Of a stretch of DNA of 64,000 nucleotides, positions 17,810-26,667 are shown piece after piece; the stretch's first letter is position 1; each line of letters begins with the position of its first letter. Made by a program: the position numbers and the translations under genes. The notes beneath the pieces were generated by a model. The model saw only the letters and a program-made list of their open reading frames with translations. It did no database searches and was not told the DNA's origin. Origin of the DNA: UBA964 sp031382085 (lineage in GTDB: Bacteria; Pseudomonadota; Gammaproteobacteria; Steroidobacterales; Steroidobacteraceae); assembly GCA_031382085.1 (NCBI GenBank), contig JANMYM010000015.1, positions 98,398 through 162,397 on the forward strand. Direction: 5' to 3'.

Positions 17810-20417
17810 CGCTGTCGGCGCCGCCAACATCTTCCACGCCGCCCAGGCCCAGGCGTTCATCGCGCCGGCACAAACCCCGCAGGTCACAGTAGTCGCAGGC
17901 GTCTTTCAAGGGTTGCAGTCTGGCGTCGCCCCGCCAGAGGCGCTTTGCGAGTTCCCGCAGCTGCCGGCTCCAGCCCGGCTCAGCCGCCGACCAGTTCACC
18001 GTCTGCTTGCGCGGCGCCAAAGGCGGAAACAACGCAAGCTCGGGCGCCACCGCACCACCGGCGATTATCTTGCTGGACAACAGATGCCAAGTCAGGAGAC
18101 CCGCCACCGCGGTCCCCTCAGCTAACATCGCTTCGCGATAGATCAGCAGCTGGATTTCCCGCGGCGGGTCGTCCGACCAGCGTGGCTTGCCGGATTTCCC
18201 GGCCTTGTAATCAATCACGAGCGTCTGATCGCCAACACGATCCACGCGATCGAGTCGTACCCAAAAATTCACGCCGTCCAGCGTCACAGGCAGCGCGGCT
18301 TCGAGATTGTCGATGTGAAAAGAGCCGCGTTTGCGTTCCTCGTTCAACAATGCGGAGATCCGTTCCGTCAGGCGCCGTTCCTCGACCGCGAACGCTGCGC
18401 GACGCGCTGCCGGGAAATTCTCGCCCTTCGTCAACTGCTCGCGTACCAGCGCCGCGACGATGTTAGCAACAAAATCCGCAGTCTCAGTCTCTGGAATTGT
18501 TGCGAGGCCCGCCGAACCGCGAAGCTGGCCCCAGATACGCTGCAGCGCGAGATGCAGCAAGGATCCGCTTTGCAGAGCTTCGATACCCGGGACCGCCTCG
18601 TCCTCTTGCGCCAGCGCGAGACGCAGATGCGCCGAGCCGCGAAACGCACACTCGTTGAAGAGATTCAATGTCGGGGCGCCGCTGCGAACCTCGCCCTCGA
18701 TACGCCGCGTATAGCGATCATCGGCGAATTCCGTTAGCTGAGGCGCCGCTGCCCGGACCTGGGCCGCGCGGCTGCGGCGCGCAGGTGCCGCCGTGTCGGC
18801 AGGCGTTGCCTCGAGCCCCAACTCCAGTAACAAGGGGCTGACACTGGCGCCGTGCTCATCCAGTAATGACGGATAACTCAGATGCAGGTTGGCCGTAGCG
18901 CATCGCCAGGCTGTTAGCTCGCTGCGCGCTTCCCGCAGGCGACCCGCAGCGCTCGCGGCCGGTACTTCCGATTCCATTTGCAACGGTTTGGGTACCCACG
19001 GATCCGGCTGCGGAGCCAACGGCCACTGCGCGGCCGCGAGTCCGCAGACCCAGATCCCGTCGTACTGCAGGATCGGATCCTGGGTCGAGCGCGCGATATG
19101 CAGGCGGCTGTCGGAGCGTCGCTCGGGCCACGGCGAGCGCGCGGCGCGCGCGGCCAGCAATCCCAGCGCACGTTGCAGCGAATCCGCACCGCCGAGCGCT
19201 GTCAGCTGGTTGCACTCGATCAGCAGCTCCTGCCAGGCCTGTTGAATGCTGAAGCTCTGGTCCGTGCTGCCAGAGACCCAGGTCGATGGCAATAGCTTGC
19301 TGGCGGCTGCCAGTCGATCCGGCCAGTTGCCGATCTGCTCCCTGTTAGAGAACAGCGCGTCATGGGCAGCCTGCAGATGCGCCAGCCATTGCTGCGCAGC
19401 CTCGAGGGCACTCGCGCTCCCGGAGCGCAATATCGCTGCGATGCGCGCCAGGTTGACATCGCCGGTAGCCTGTGTTGCTAACAGCTGTGCCAATTGCGCG
19501 CGCGCCACCTGCTCCGTCAGCGCGGCGCCGCCATCGCGCAGGCCCGCACAGCACTCCGCGATCGGCAGCGCGCCCGCCAGCAGGCGCAGCAGGAACAACT
19601 GCTGGCGCACAGCCGCTGCGTCGACGAGGCGCCGCTGGCGATCGAGAAAAATGGCCTCGTCGCGAGTTGCATCCAGCCGATAGGAAGCTGACAGCGCGCG
19701 CTGCAGTGCCGGTTCATAGCTCTTGCCGTCCGGTACCACGACCAGCACCCGTGCGGCGGGGTTCTGTTCGAGCGTGTGGCGGGCCCAACTCAGCGCCGCG
19801 GCCACCTCTTCCGCGGGCGCCGCGGCGGCATGCAGTGCGATCGCCTTTCCGGCTCCGGCAGGCCCGGCCGCGGCGGTGGCCGGCGCTACAACCCAATCGC
19901 GAAAGGCGCGCGGAACTGTGGCAAACCCCATTGCAAGGCGGCGCGCGGCTGCTGGAACGCTCCCCGGCTGGCAGAGCGCCGGCGCGCCAACGCCAAAGTT
20001 GCGGGCGCAGTCGCGCAAATATTCGAACGCCGCGAGCAGGGCTACAGTTTCTGGCGTCGCAAAGGCAGCCAGCCTCGCCGCGGCGATGCCGTGATCACGC
20101 AGTAATTGCAGGCTGCGTTGCCAGGCATCGGCCAGTCCATTGGCAGAAGAACTGCCACCAGCAGCTTGGGCATTCGCATGCTCGCGCAGCAACGCCCATT
20201 CAGTCGCGCGACTCATCAGCGGTTGCCGCGCATCCGCAGCCATCCGGACGAGCAAGGCCGCAGGTGTCGAGATATCAGGTGTCGGCCAGGTCGCGAGGCC
20301 GGCATTGAGTTGCTGGTCCGCATAGGCGAGACGAATAATGGCCGCGCGCGCCGGATCCGGTACCAGAATGCCCTGCCCCGCCGCGAGCGCCGAGCGGATT
20401 TCCGGCGGCAGACTCAT
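17775..20417 (-). CDS. addB: AddB-like nuclease with Fe-S staple (probable DNA repair protein)
   Basis: 880-aa partner of the AddA-like helicase. The N-terminal part has a degenerate helicase domain (ILVPDPARA, no Walker A lysine). The C-terminal PD-(D/E)XK nuclease has NECAFRGSAHLRLAL, SLLHLALQRIW and LVIDYKAGK. Four cysteines match the AddB iron-sulfur staple: one in NECAF and three in CDYCDLRGLC (spacing C-x2-C-x5-C) near the C-terminus. It resembles the proteobacterial 'probable DNA repair protein' relatives of AddB more than RecC. A stand-alone RecD is not seen. Confidence 0.88.
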   Translation of the reverse strand: MSLPPEIRSALAAGQGILVPDPARAAIIRLAYADQQLNAGLATWPTPDISTPAALLVRMAADARQPLMSRATEWALLREHANAQAAGGSSSANGLADAWQRSLQLLRDHGIAAARLAAFATPETVALLAAFEYLRDCARNFGVGAPALCQPGSVPAAARRLAMGFATVPRAFRDWVVAPATAAAGPAGAGKAIALHAAAAPAEEVAAALSWARHTLEQNPAARVLVVVPDGKSYEPALQRALSASYRLDATRDEAIFLDRQRRLVDAAAVRQQLFLLRLLAGALPIAECCAGLRDGGAALTEQVARAQLAQLLATQATGDVNLARIAAILRSGSASALEAAQQWLAHLQAAHDALFSNREQIGNWPDRLAAASKLLPSTWVSGSTDQSFSIQQAWQELLIECNQLTALGGADSLQRALGLLAARAARSPWPERRSDSRLHIARSTQDPILQYDGIWVCGLAAAQWPLAPQPDPWVPKPLQMESEVPAASAAGRLREARSELTAWRCATANLHLSYPSLLDEHGASVSPLLLELGLEATPADTAAPARRSRAAQVRAAAPQLTEFADDRYTRRIEGEVRSGAPTLNLFNECAFRGSAHLRLALAQEDEAVPGIEALQSGSLLHLALQRIWGQLRGSAGLATIPETETADFVANIVAALVREQLTKGENFPAARRAAFAVEERRLTERISALLNEERKRGSFHIDNLEAALPVTLDGVNFWVRLDRVDRVGDQTLVIDYKAGKSGKPRWSDDPPREIQLLIYREAMLAEGTAVAGLLTWHLLSSKIIAGGAVAPELALFPPLAPRKQTVNWSAAEPGWSRQLRELAKRLWRGDARLQPLKDACDYCDLRGLCRRDERLGLGGVEDVGGADSDDNGANGVDAG

Positions 20418-20442
20418 GAGCAGAGTCTATTGGAAACGCGGG

Positions 20443-21717
20443 CTATTTGAAGCGGGCGCGCGCCTCAAGCACATTCGAAGGACCCCCGCGCGTCGCGGCG
20501 TAGTCCGACAACAACTCCTCGGTGCGCGTAAACACCACTTTCAGGGTCGCGACATCGGGCAGGTTGGTGATGCGGAAACTGTTGCGGTAGGGAACATTGA
20601 AACTGGTGCCGGGCGCAACCAGCACATGTTTGCGCTCCAACAGGTCGAGTGCGAATTGTTGGTCGTCGATGTCCGGCAATTCACCCGCCTTGATGCGCGG
20701 AAAGGCGTAGATCGCGCCCGCAGCGTTGCCCGGCAATTCGAGGTACTTGCTGGCCGCCACGCCGTCGACAATAGCGCGGCGCGATTCATACAGACGGCCC
20801 CCGGGCGCGACCAGGTCCTTGATGCTCTGGTAGCCACCTAACGCTGTCTGCACCGCCCACTGGCTCGGCACATTGCTGCACAGGCGCAGGGAAGCTAACA
20901 ACTCAAGCGCTTCCATGTAATCCGTCGCCGCCGACACCTTGCCGGACATGACCGCCCAACCGACCCGCAGGCCGCAGGCGCGATAGACCTTGGAAATGCC
21001 CGACATGGTCACGCACAGCGTGTCATGCACCAGCGTCGCCATCGGAATGAACTGCGCGCCGTCATACAGGATCTGGTCATAGATCTCATCCGCAAAGACC
21101 ACCAGCGAGTGCCGCTCGGCCAGCGCGGCCAGTTGCTCCAGCACCGCGCGTGGATACACGGCGCCGGTCGGATTGTTAGGATTGATAATGACGATGGCCC
21201 GCGTGCGCGGGGTAATAAGACGCGCAATCTCTTGCGGATCCGGGACATAGCCCGCTTCCGGACGGCAGGGATAATGCAGCGCCTTGCCACCGTTCAATGT
21301 GACCGCCGCGGTCCAGAGCGGGTAGTCCGGGCTCGGCACCAGCACTTCATCGCCCGGATTCAGCAGCGCGCGCAGCCCAAGATCGATAAGCTCGCTGACG
21401 CCGTTGCCAATGAAGACATCTTCCGCGTTGACGCCCGTGACACCGCGCGCCTGCTGCTGCATGACCACGGCCTCACGCGCCGGGAAAATGCCCTTCTGAT
21501 GACAGTAGCCCTCGGACTCGCCCAGGTTTTCGATCATCGCGAGACGCATGGTTTCGGGCGTCCGGAAGCCAAACAGCGCCGGATTGCCAATGTTGAGCGA
21601 CAAGATTTCATAGCCCTGGCGGGCCAGTTCCAGCGCCCGCCGGGCGAGACGGCCGCGAATCTCGTATTTGACGCCGCGCAGGCTGTCACTGGTTGCAATA
21701 GTGGATCCGGGCTTCAT
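20443..21717 (-). CDS. alaA: Alanine/glutamate-pyruvate aminotransferase (AlaA type)
   Basis: Fold-type I PLP aminotransferase expected to interconvert pyruvate and alanine using glutamate. The 424-aa protein has the AlaA-like start YEIRGRLARRALELARQG, LNIGNPALFGFRTPE, the cofactor-binding NPNNPTGAVY and DEIYDQILYDG. The Schiff-base lysine is in SGISKVYRACGLRVGW (near residue 241). addB starts 25 bp downstream; the genes need not be functionally related. Confidence 0.92.
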   Translation of the reverse strand: MKPGSTIATSDSLRGVKYEIRGRLARRALELARQGYEILSLNIGNPALFGFRTPETMRLAMIENLGESEGYCHQKGIFPAREAVVMQQQARGVTGVNAEDVFIGNGVSELIDLGLRALLNPGDEVLVPSPDYPLWTAAVTLNGGKALHYPCRPEAGYVPDPQEIARLITPRTRAIVIINPNNPTGAVYPRAVLEQLAALAERHSLVVFADEIYDQILYDGAQFIPMATLVHDTLCVTMSGISKVYRACGLRVGWAVMSGKVSAATDYMEALELLASLRLCSNVPSQWAVQTALGGYQSIKDLVAPGGRLYESRRAIVDGVAASKYLELPGNAAGAIYAFPRIKAGELPDIDDQQFALDLLERKHVLVAPGTSFNVPYRNSFRITNLPDVATLKVVFTRTEELLSDYAATRGGPSNVLEARARFK

Positions 21718-21870
21718 CTCGAAAGCATACCCAGACCCGGGCGCAAACCCAAGGATTTACAGCAGATTTGGGCTCAGCATCTCAACGCAACAGGCGGCAC
21801 AGGTCGATCCTGCGTCCCTTACCGGTCAGCGGCCGGGCCGGATCGCCCGTCGGTTGTTGCTGCCAACCCG

Positions 21871-22821
21871 TTACTTCCGTCGGCGCTTCTTCGTGTGCTT
21901 GTGCTCGACCGTGCCGTCGCCATGGTGGTGCGGCATGTCGCCATGCGCATGCCCGTGGTCAAACTCAAAATCGACCGGGTGGTTATGCCCCTGAGTGTTG
22001 ACCCACTTGTAGAGATCCGGCTTCCAATGCTGCATGCGGCTCGCCGCGCGCTCCCTGTTCTCTTCGACATTGGTCCAGGGATTGAAGTGGAAGTGGTTGT
22101 ACAACTGCGTGTCAGTGCGGCCTATGGCCAGGATGCCGAGCTTGGACGCGAACGCGCCGTGGTTGATGTATGGCGGACGGTAGAAATAACCGCCCGTGGG
22201 CAGGTCGCCAAATTGCATCATCCAGGACGTGCCCCAGATGTGGTACGCCTCTTCGCAGCAATCGTGGTAGGAAATGTTGTCCTGCCAGAAATTCGGCGTC
22301 ATGCAATACAGGAACGTGAAGCCCTGGGTGCGCTGATCAAACTTCAGGACCTTGACCAGGCAGCCGGGCGCGGTGGCCGGATAAAAATTGGTCGAGGTCC
22401 ACTGCATGTTGTCGTACGAATTCACCGCGGCGAAGCGATGCCGCTCCGCTTTCGCATGATCGGTATCGGATTCCACGAACGACGGTTCACCATAGTTGAA
22501 GAACAGCAAAGCGGTGGCGCCGCGCGGCGAACTCATCGCCTCCAGGGTCACGCCAGCTGGCACCATGAAGTAGCTGCCGGGACCCCAGGTCTTGCTGCCG
22601 ACTGTGATTGAGCCCGACTGGATGAAGAGCTCGTATTCGGCATAACTCATGCCGGGAGGTTGCTTGTAGCCGGGTTCGTACAGCACCGTCATCGTGCAGG
22701 CGCCGTCGTCCGTATCCAGGGACAGCATCTTGTATTGCATGCCCTTCGGGAAGCCTGGCAGGGTCATCTTCTTGAAGGAGACGTCGCGATCGACGAACGG
22801 TTCGATATGTGGGCGTGCCAT
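21871..22821 (-). CDS. Two-cupin protein with a His-rich C-terminal tail
   Basis: 316-aa protein of unknown reaction. Two cupin-like repeats are visible: an N-terminal one around PPGMSYAEYELFIQSGSITVG and GSYFMVPAGVTLEA, and a C-terminal one around CCEEAYHIWGTSWMMQFGDL and YFYRPPYINHGAF. The last 35 residues are rich in His (DHGHAHGDMPHHHGDG) and end in a basic HTKKRRRK, suggesting divalent-metal binding. The ATG at 22821 has GGAG seven bases upstream. The neighbouring NicO-type exporter has a similar His-rich segment, which hints at a shared metal link (inference). Confidence 0.7.
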   Translation of the reverse strand: MARPHIEPFVDRDVSFKKMTLPGFPKGMQYKMLSLDTDDGACTMTVLYEPGYKQPPGMSYAEYELFIQSGSITVGSKTWGPGSYFMVPAGVTLEAMSSPRGATALLFFNYGEPSFVESDTDHAKAERHRFAAVNSYDNMQWTSTNFYPATAPGCLVKVLKFDQRTQGFTFLYCMTPNFWQDNISYHDCCEEAYHIWGTSWMMQFGDLPTGGYFYRPPYINHGAFASKLGILAIGRTDTQLYNHFHFNPWTNVEENRERAASRMQHWKPDLYKWVNTQGHNHPVDFEFDHGHAHGDMPHHHGDGTVEHKHTKKRRRK

Positions 22822-22834
22822 GTGTTAGCTCCGT

Positions 22835-23089
22835 CTAGAAAACAACTCTGAACTTGCGCTTCGGCTTGCTGGGAATTTCTTCCGGCCGGACTTTGCGCAT
22901 CTGGTCGAAATGCACATGCACGCCGCGGGTCTGGATCCGCTCGAGGAAATCCGCGATCCAGCGATCACGCTTGGGCGCCAGGGCATCCTGTTCACGCACG
23001 ATCTTCTTGTAGCGCTTGGTCTGTTCCAGCGTTTCCTTGCGCAGCCAGACTTCGGTTTCACGGCTACGTCGATGCGGTATCAATTTCAT
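22835..23089 (-). CDS. Small basic protein of unknown function (84 aa)
   Basis: I do not recognise the family. The ATG at 23089 is preceded by GGAGG nine bases upstream, which is better than the TTG at 23098 that touches the same GGAGG. The 84-aa protein (MKLIPHRRSRETEVWLRKE) is rich in Lys/Arg and Glu, largely helical in appearance, and has no membrane segment or Cys motif. It lies 13 bp before the cupin gene on the same strand, so the two are probably co-transcribed. Confidence 0.6.
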   Translation of the reverse strand: MKLIPHRRSRETEVWLRKETLEQTKRYKKIVREQDALAPKRDRWIADFLERIQTRGVHVHFDQMRKVRPEEIPSKPKRKFRVVF

Positions 23090-23137
23090 GGTCGGCAACC
23101 TCCGGTCAATCCTTCAAGGAAAACTTATAACAGGGCA

Positions 23138-23878
23138 CTAGAACCCAAGCAACATGGCCAGGCCGCAACAGGCGAGTGCGCTGCCGGCGGCGACATGCCC
23201 CAACTTGCCGTGTTGCCAGCCACCGAGCTGCGAGACCCGATCAAATCCGCGTGTCAGGGCAAATACGGTTACGATCATCGTCAGCAGCGTCACAAGCACG
23301 AAGACCGCTGCAACAGCCAGCGTCATGGCCGCGTCACGCTGCGACGCCGGCAGCATGACGAGCGGTATCAGAGGCTCGCAGGGCCCCAGTACAAACACGA
23401 CAAACAAACTCCAGGCAATCAGGCTGCGCCGCGAAGCACCCGGGCCGGAATCAGCCGCGAACACATGCGCGTGGACATGCTGCTCGCGGTGATCGTGGCC
23501 GTGGTCGTGCACCGTGCCGTCGCCATGCGCATGTGCATGACTGTGACCGGGCACCGCACGGCGCGTGATTTGTTTGATGCCCCAAATAGTGTATGCGGTG
23601 CCGAAGCCGATCAACAGCCAGGCCGCGAGGTTGCCGCGCAGCCCTTCCCATCCCGTGGCGCCGGCCACGGACCAGCTGCCGATGGCGACACCCAGGCCTA
23701 ACAAAAGGCTGCTGCCCACGTGACCCAGGCCGCACACGGTCGTGGTCCAAAGCGTACGCGACAGGGTCCAGCCACGCGATCTGCCCAGCACGACAAACGG
23801 CAGATAGTGATCTGGTCCCAACACTGTATGCAGGAAGGCGATGCCCGCCGCGGACCAGATGATCGGATCTGTGAACAA
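23138..23878 (-). CDS. NicO/HupE-type metal transporter with His-rich loop
   Basis: 246-aa membrane protein with about six hydrophobic segments. The first helix carries HTVLGPDHYLPF (near residues 17-28), similar to the HX4DH signature of nickel/cobalt transporters. A His-rich cytoplasmic loop (GHSHAHAHGDGTVHDHGHDH, near residues 111-130) follows, and GPCEPLIPLVMLPA lies in a later helix. Function is probably Ni/Co or other divalent metal export or handling. The only start of normal type is TTG at 23878, so the true N-terminus is uncertain. Confidence 0.75.
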   Translation of the reverse strand: MFTDPIIWSAAGIAFLHTVLGPDHYLPFVVLGRSRGWTLSRTLWTTTVCGLGHVGSSLLLGLGVAIGSWSVAGATGWEGLRGNLAAWLLIGFGTAYTIWGIKQITRRAVPGHSHAHAHGDGTVHDHGHDHREQHVHAHVFAADSGPGASRRSLIAWSLFVVFVLGPCEPLIPLVMLPASQRDAAMTLAVAAVFVLVTLLTMIVTVFALTRGFDRVSQLGGWQHGKLGHVAAGSALACCGLAMLLGF

Positions 23879-23940
23879 ATCAATGTACCCCGTTGGCCAA
23901 GCGCCGATTATCGCGTAGCGGGGCTGCGAGGCCCGATTTC

Positions 23941-25926
23941 TTAGAGACGAAGGCCCGCTGCGTGGCCATCGGCCGTGGCAGCCAGCACGGACCGCGGCAT
24001 CAGGCAGTCGCCGATACGGCTCACCTGCAGACCACGTTCAATCAGTGGCGCTTCGAGGGCCAGGCGTGGGCGGCGTGGGGTTGCGTACGTAAGCAACGCA
24101 ACTTCGTCGACGCGGGTGCGGTCGCCGTTATAAATGTTGCGGCAGGCTATCTCCCCCTGCTCCCAGTTGGAGTCGGGATCAATTTCATGAAATGCCAGGA
24201 TGCGAATCCGCAACTGATTGAAGCGCCGCCAGATTCTGAGCTGGGTCACCAGTGGCACCTCCTGCGCCAGGCGCTCGCGCGGCGTCACCACGACGACCTC
24301 ATCGAAGCGGCCGGCGAAATGTTCCGCCGCTGCGTAGGTGCCTTCCGTCGCATCCATATCGAAGATCAGTGCGCGCCCGCCAATCCAGCCGGCCTGAACC
24401 GCTAACATGCGGACTGAATCGCGCAGGTCGACGATCGCACCGGAGGCGTGTAACTCCTGCGGCCAGGCGCGCGGCCAGGCGCAATCACTGCCGGTTGCCA
24501 GCAGCACCTGCTCCGGCTTGAGCGACACAATGTCGGAAACCGCCGCCCTGAATCCCAGCTCCAAGGTCACGCCGGCGCGTTTCGCGGCGAGCACCTGATA
24601 GTCGTAGATGCTCGACAGGTGCTCGCCACCCGGCAGCAGCGCATGCAGGCGAGTTGCACCGCCCGGCTCGACGCCCGAACCTAACACCGTGACCTTGTGA
24701 CCGCGGGCCGCCGCAACCCAGGCGGCCTCGAGGCCGGCGATGCCGGCGCCGACCACGACGATGCGCTTCTGCTGTGGAGCCTTCGCCGGCCAGTAGTCCA
24801 CTTCGTCGGGCTGTGCCACGCGCGGATTGTTGTCGCAGGCCAGCGGCTTGTTCTCGACGATCGTGCCCCAGCAGGTGTTGCAGGAGACACAATAACGGAT
24901 CTGTGCCTCGCGGCCACTCCGGGCCTTGAGTGGCCAGGCCGGATCCGTGACCAGCGGGCGCCCTAACGCAATGAGGTCGGCATCGTCGCGCTGCAGGATG
25001 CCCTCGGCTTCCGCAGGGTCGGTGATCAGACCCAGGGCCATGACCGGTACGCCATGGCAGTGCGTCCGCAGCGCCCGCGTCAGCGGCACGAACGGTGCGC
25101 GCGGACCCGAGAGGTCGGGGATGTGCATGCCCAGGCTGTTAGCATGCGAGCCCCAGGCGAAGGCGACATAGTCGACGGTGCCGGGATCGACGAGGTACTC
25201 GGCGATCTTTGCGGCCTCGCACGGATCGATGCTGCCGGGTACGCCGTCATCCCCAGGCAGCTTGAGCCCGAGCAGAAATCGGTTTGAACACGCCGACCGG
25301 ATTGCGCTAACGGTGTCGCGCACCAGCTTCATCCGGCAGGCGAAATCGCCGCCGTAGTCGTCCTCGCGTTCATTCGACCAGGACGACATGAATTGGTGAA
25401 AGATATGCCCATGACCGCAGGACAATTCCACACCCGCAAAGCCGCAGCGCTCCAGGCGCGCAGCCGATTCGGCAAAGTCGGCGATGAGATTCTGAATCTC
25501 CGCTGTCGTGAGTGCGCGCGGAACCGTCCAGGACAGGTCGTCCGGCAAAGGCGACGGCCCTATGGCATCTGGCGTACGTCCCTTCTCGTGGCGTCCGCGA
25601 CCGGGATCCTGGATCTGTCCTAACAAAAGGCAATCGTGCCGGCTCACCGCCTCCGCCCAGCGCTTCAGGCCGTCATTGCCCTCGTCGTCCCAGACCCGCA
25701 CTTTGTGAGCTAACACCTGCGTGCGCGCGACGCTCAGGGACTCGCTGACGAGCACCGCGGCGCCGCCGGCGGCGCGATTAGCGTAGTACTGGATCAGGCG
25801 CGGTGTGACGCGCTGGCCAGCCGCCATGCGGGTGGTAATCGACGCGTGAATCACCCGGTTGCGCAACTGCAGGCGCCCTCGCTTGAAGGGCTGGAACAGC
25901 AAGGGATAGGGATTGGCCCCGGTCAT
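23941..25926 (-). CDS. OYE/TMADH-family flavoprotein oxidoreductase (FMN, 4Fe-4S, FAD/NAD domains)
   Basis: 661-aa enzyme related to 2,4-dienoyl-CoA reductase, trimethylamine dehydrogenase and N-demethylases. An N-terminal FMN TIM barrel (YPLLFQPFKRGRLQLRNRVI to GRPLVTDPAWP) is followed by a 4Fe-4S cysteine set CVSCNTCWGTIVENKPLAC (spacing C-x2-C-x2-C-x11-C) and a Rossmann domain starting IVVVGAGIAGLEAAWVAAARG. Start at 25926 (MTGANPYPLLFQPF), four bases after the upstream GST stop, is preferred over a longer frame that overlaps it. The substrate cannot be told from sequence. Confidence 0.85.
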   Translation of the reverse strand: MTGANPYPLLFQPFKRGRLQLRNRVIHASITTRMAAGQRVTPRLIQYYANRAAGGAAVLVSESLSVARTQVLAHKVRVWDDEGNDGLKRWAEAVSRHDCLLLGQIQDPGRGRHEKGRTPDAIGPSPLPDDLSWTVPRALTTAEIQNLIADFAESAARLERCGFAGVELSCGHGHIFHQFMSSWSNEREDDYGGDFACRMKLVRDTVSAIRSACSNRFLLGLKLPGDDGVPGSIDPCEAAKIAEYLVDPGTVDYVAFAWGSHANSLGMHIPDLSGPRAPFVPLTRALRTHCHGVPVMALGLITDPAEAEGILQRDDADLIALGRPLVTDPAWPLKARSGREAQIRYCVSCNTCWGTIVENKPLACDNNPRVAQPDEVDYWPAKAPQQKRIVVVGAGIAGLEAAWVAAARGHKVTVLGSGVEPGGATRLHALLPGGEHLSSIYDYQVLAAKRAGVTLELGFRAAVSDIVSLKPEQVLLATGSDCAWPRAWPQELHASGAIVDLRDSVRMLAVQAGWIGGRALIFDMDATEGTYAAAEHFAGRFDEVVVVTPRERLAQEVPLVTQLRIWRRFNQLRIRILAFHEIDPDSNWEQGEIACRNIYNGDRTRVDEVALLTYATPRRPRLALEAPLIERGLQVSRIGDCLMPRSVLAATADGHAAGLRL

Positions 25927-25930
25927 TGTG

Positions 25931-26629
25931 TCAGCGCCTGCCCTGCTGCAATTGCTGCCGGCCAAAAAACGCTGCGCGCGTGGCCTTGTCAGGATTGCCG
26001 ATCTTTTCGTCCGCCTTCAGCAAGCCAACGCCCCGCTGTACCGCCGGACGATTGGCGATTTTCTCGTACCATTTCCTGACCCTGGGAAACTCGTTGATCT
26101 CGATCTTGTGAAGCCAGCGCACATGTACCCAGGGCCAGGTCGCCATGTCGGCAATGGAATAATCACCTGCGAGGAACGGCAGTTTGCGCAGACGCCGGTC
26201 CATCACACCATAGAGTCGCAAAGTTTCGTTGCGGTAACGGTCGATGGCGTACGGAATCTTGCGCGGCGCGTAACCGAAGAAATGCCCGCACTGACCAAAC
26301 ATCGGGCCCACGCCGCCGACCTGGAAGAACAACCATTGCATGACGACAAAGCGCGCCGCCATTTCGCGTGGCATGAACTGCCCGCACTTTTCCGCCAGGT
26401 ACTGCAGGATCGCGCCAGATTCGAAAATTGCGAACGGCTTACCGCCCGGGCCATCGCGATCGACAATGGCGGGGATCTTGTTATTCGGGTTGATCCTGAG
26501 AAAGCTCGGTTTGAACTGTTCGCCACGCAGAATATTGACGGGCTTGAGCCGATAGCCAAGGCCCGACTCTTCGAGCATGATCGCCACCTTGTGGCCGTTC
26601 GGTGTAGGCCAATAATAGAAATCGATCAT
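25931..26629 (-). CDS. Glutathione S-transferase (YfcG/YghU-like)
   Basis: 232-aa thioredoxin-fold transferase. The N-terminal domain has FYYWPTPNGHKVAIMLEE, NPNNKIPAIVD with the cis-Pro, and ESGAILQYLAEKCG for glutathione binding. The Asn/Thr-type start of the active site (TPNGHK) is as in YfcG-type disulfide-bond oxidoreductases. A helical C-terminal domain follows. It precedes the OYE-type gene by four bases, so both are likely one unit. Confidence 0.88.
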   Translation of the reverse strand: MIDFYYWPTPNGHKVAIMLEESGLGYRLKPVNILRGEQFKPSFLRINPNNKIPAIVDRDGPGGKPFAIFESGAILQYLAEKCGQFMPREMAARFVVMQWLFFQVGGVGPMFGQCGHFFGYAPRKIPYAIDRYRNETLRLYGVMDRRLRKLPFLAGDYSIADMATWPWVHVRWLHKIEINEFPRVRKWYEKIANRPAVQRGVGLLKADEKIGNPDKATRAAFFGRQQLQQGRR

Positions 26630-26667
26630 CTTTGGGACGATAGCATAGGCCCAATCGGGAGAGAGAC

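Noticed and set aside
21025..22611. A 528-codon plus-strand open frame opposite the aminotransferase and cupin genes
   Set aside because: It lies antisense to two well-supported genes, has no recognisable domain, and is the kind of shadow frame expected in GC-rich coding DNA.
21871..22821. Homogentisate 1,2-dioxygenase for the 316-aa cupin protein
   Set aside because: It is shorter than that family, and I cannot find its metal-ligand pattern; only a general two-cupin call is supported.
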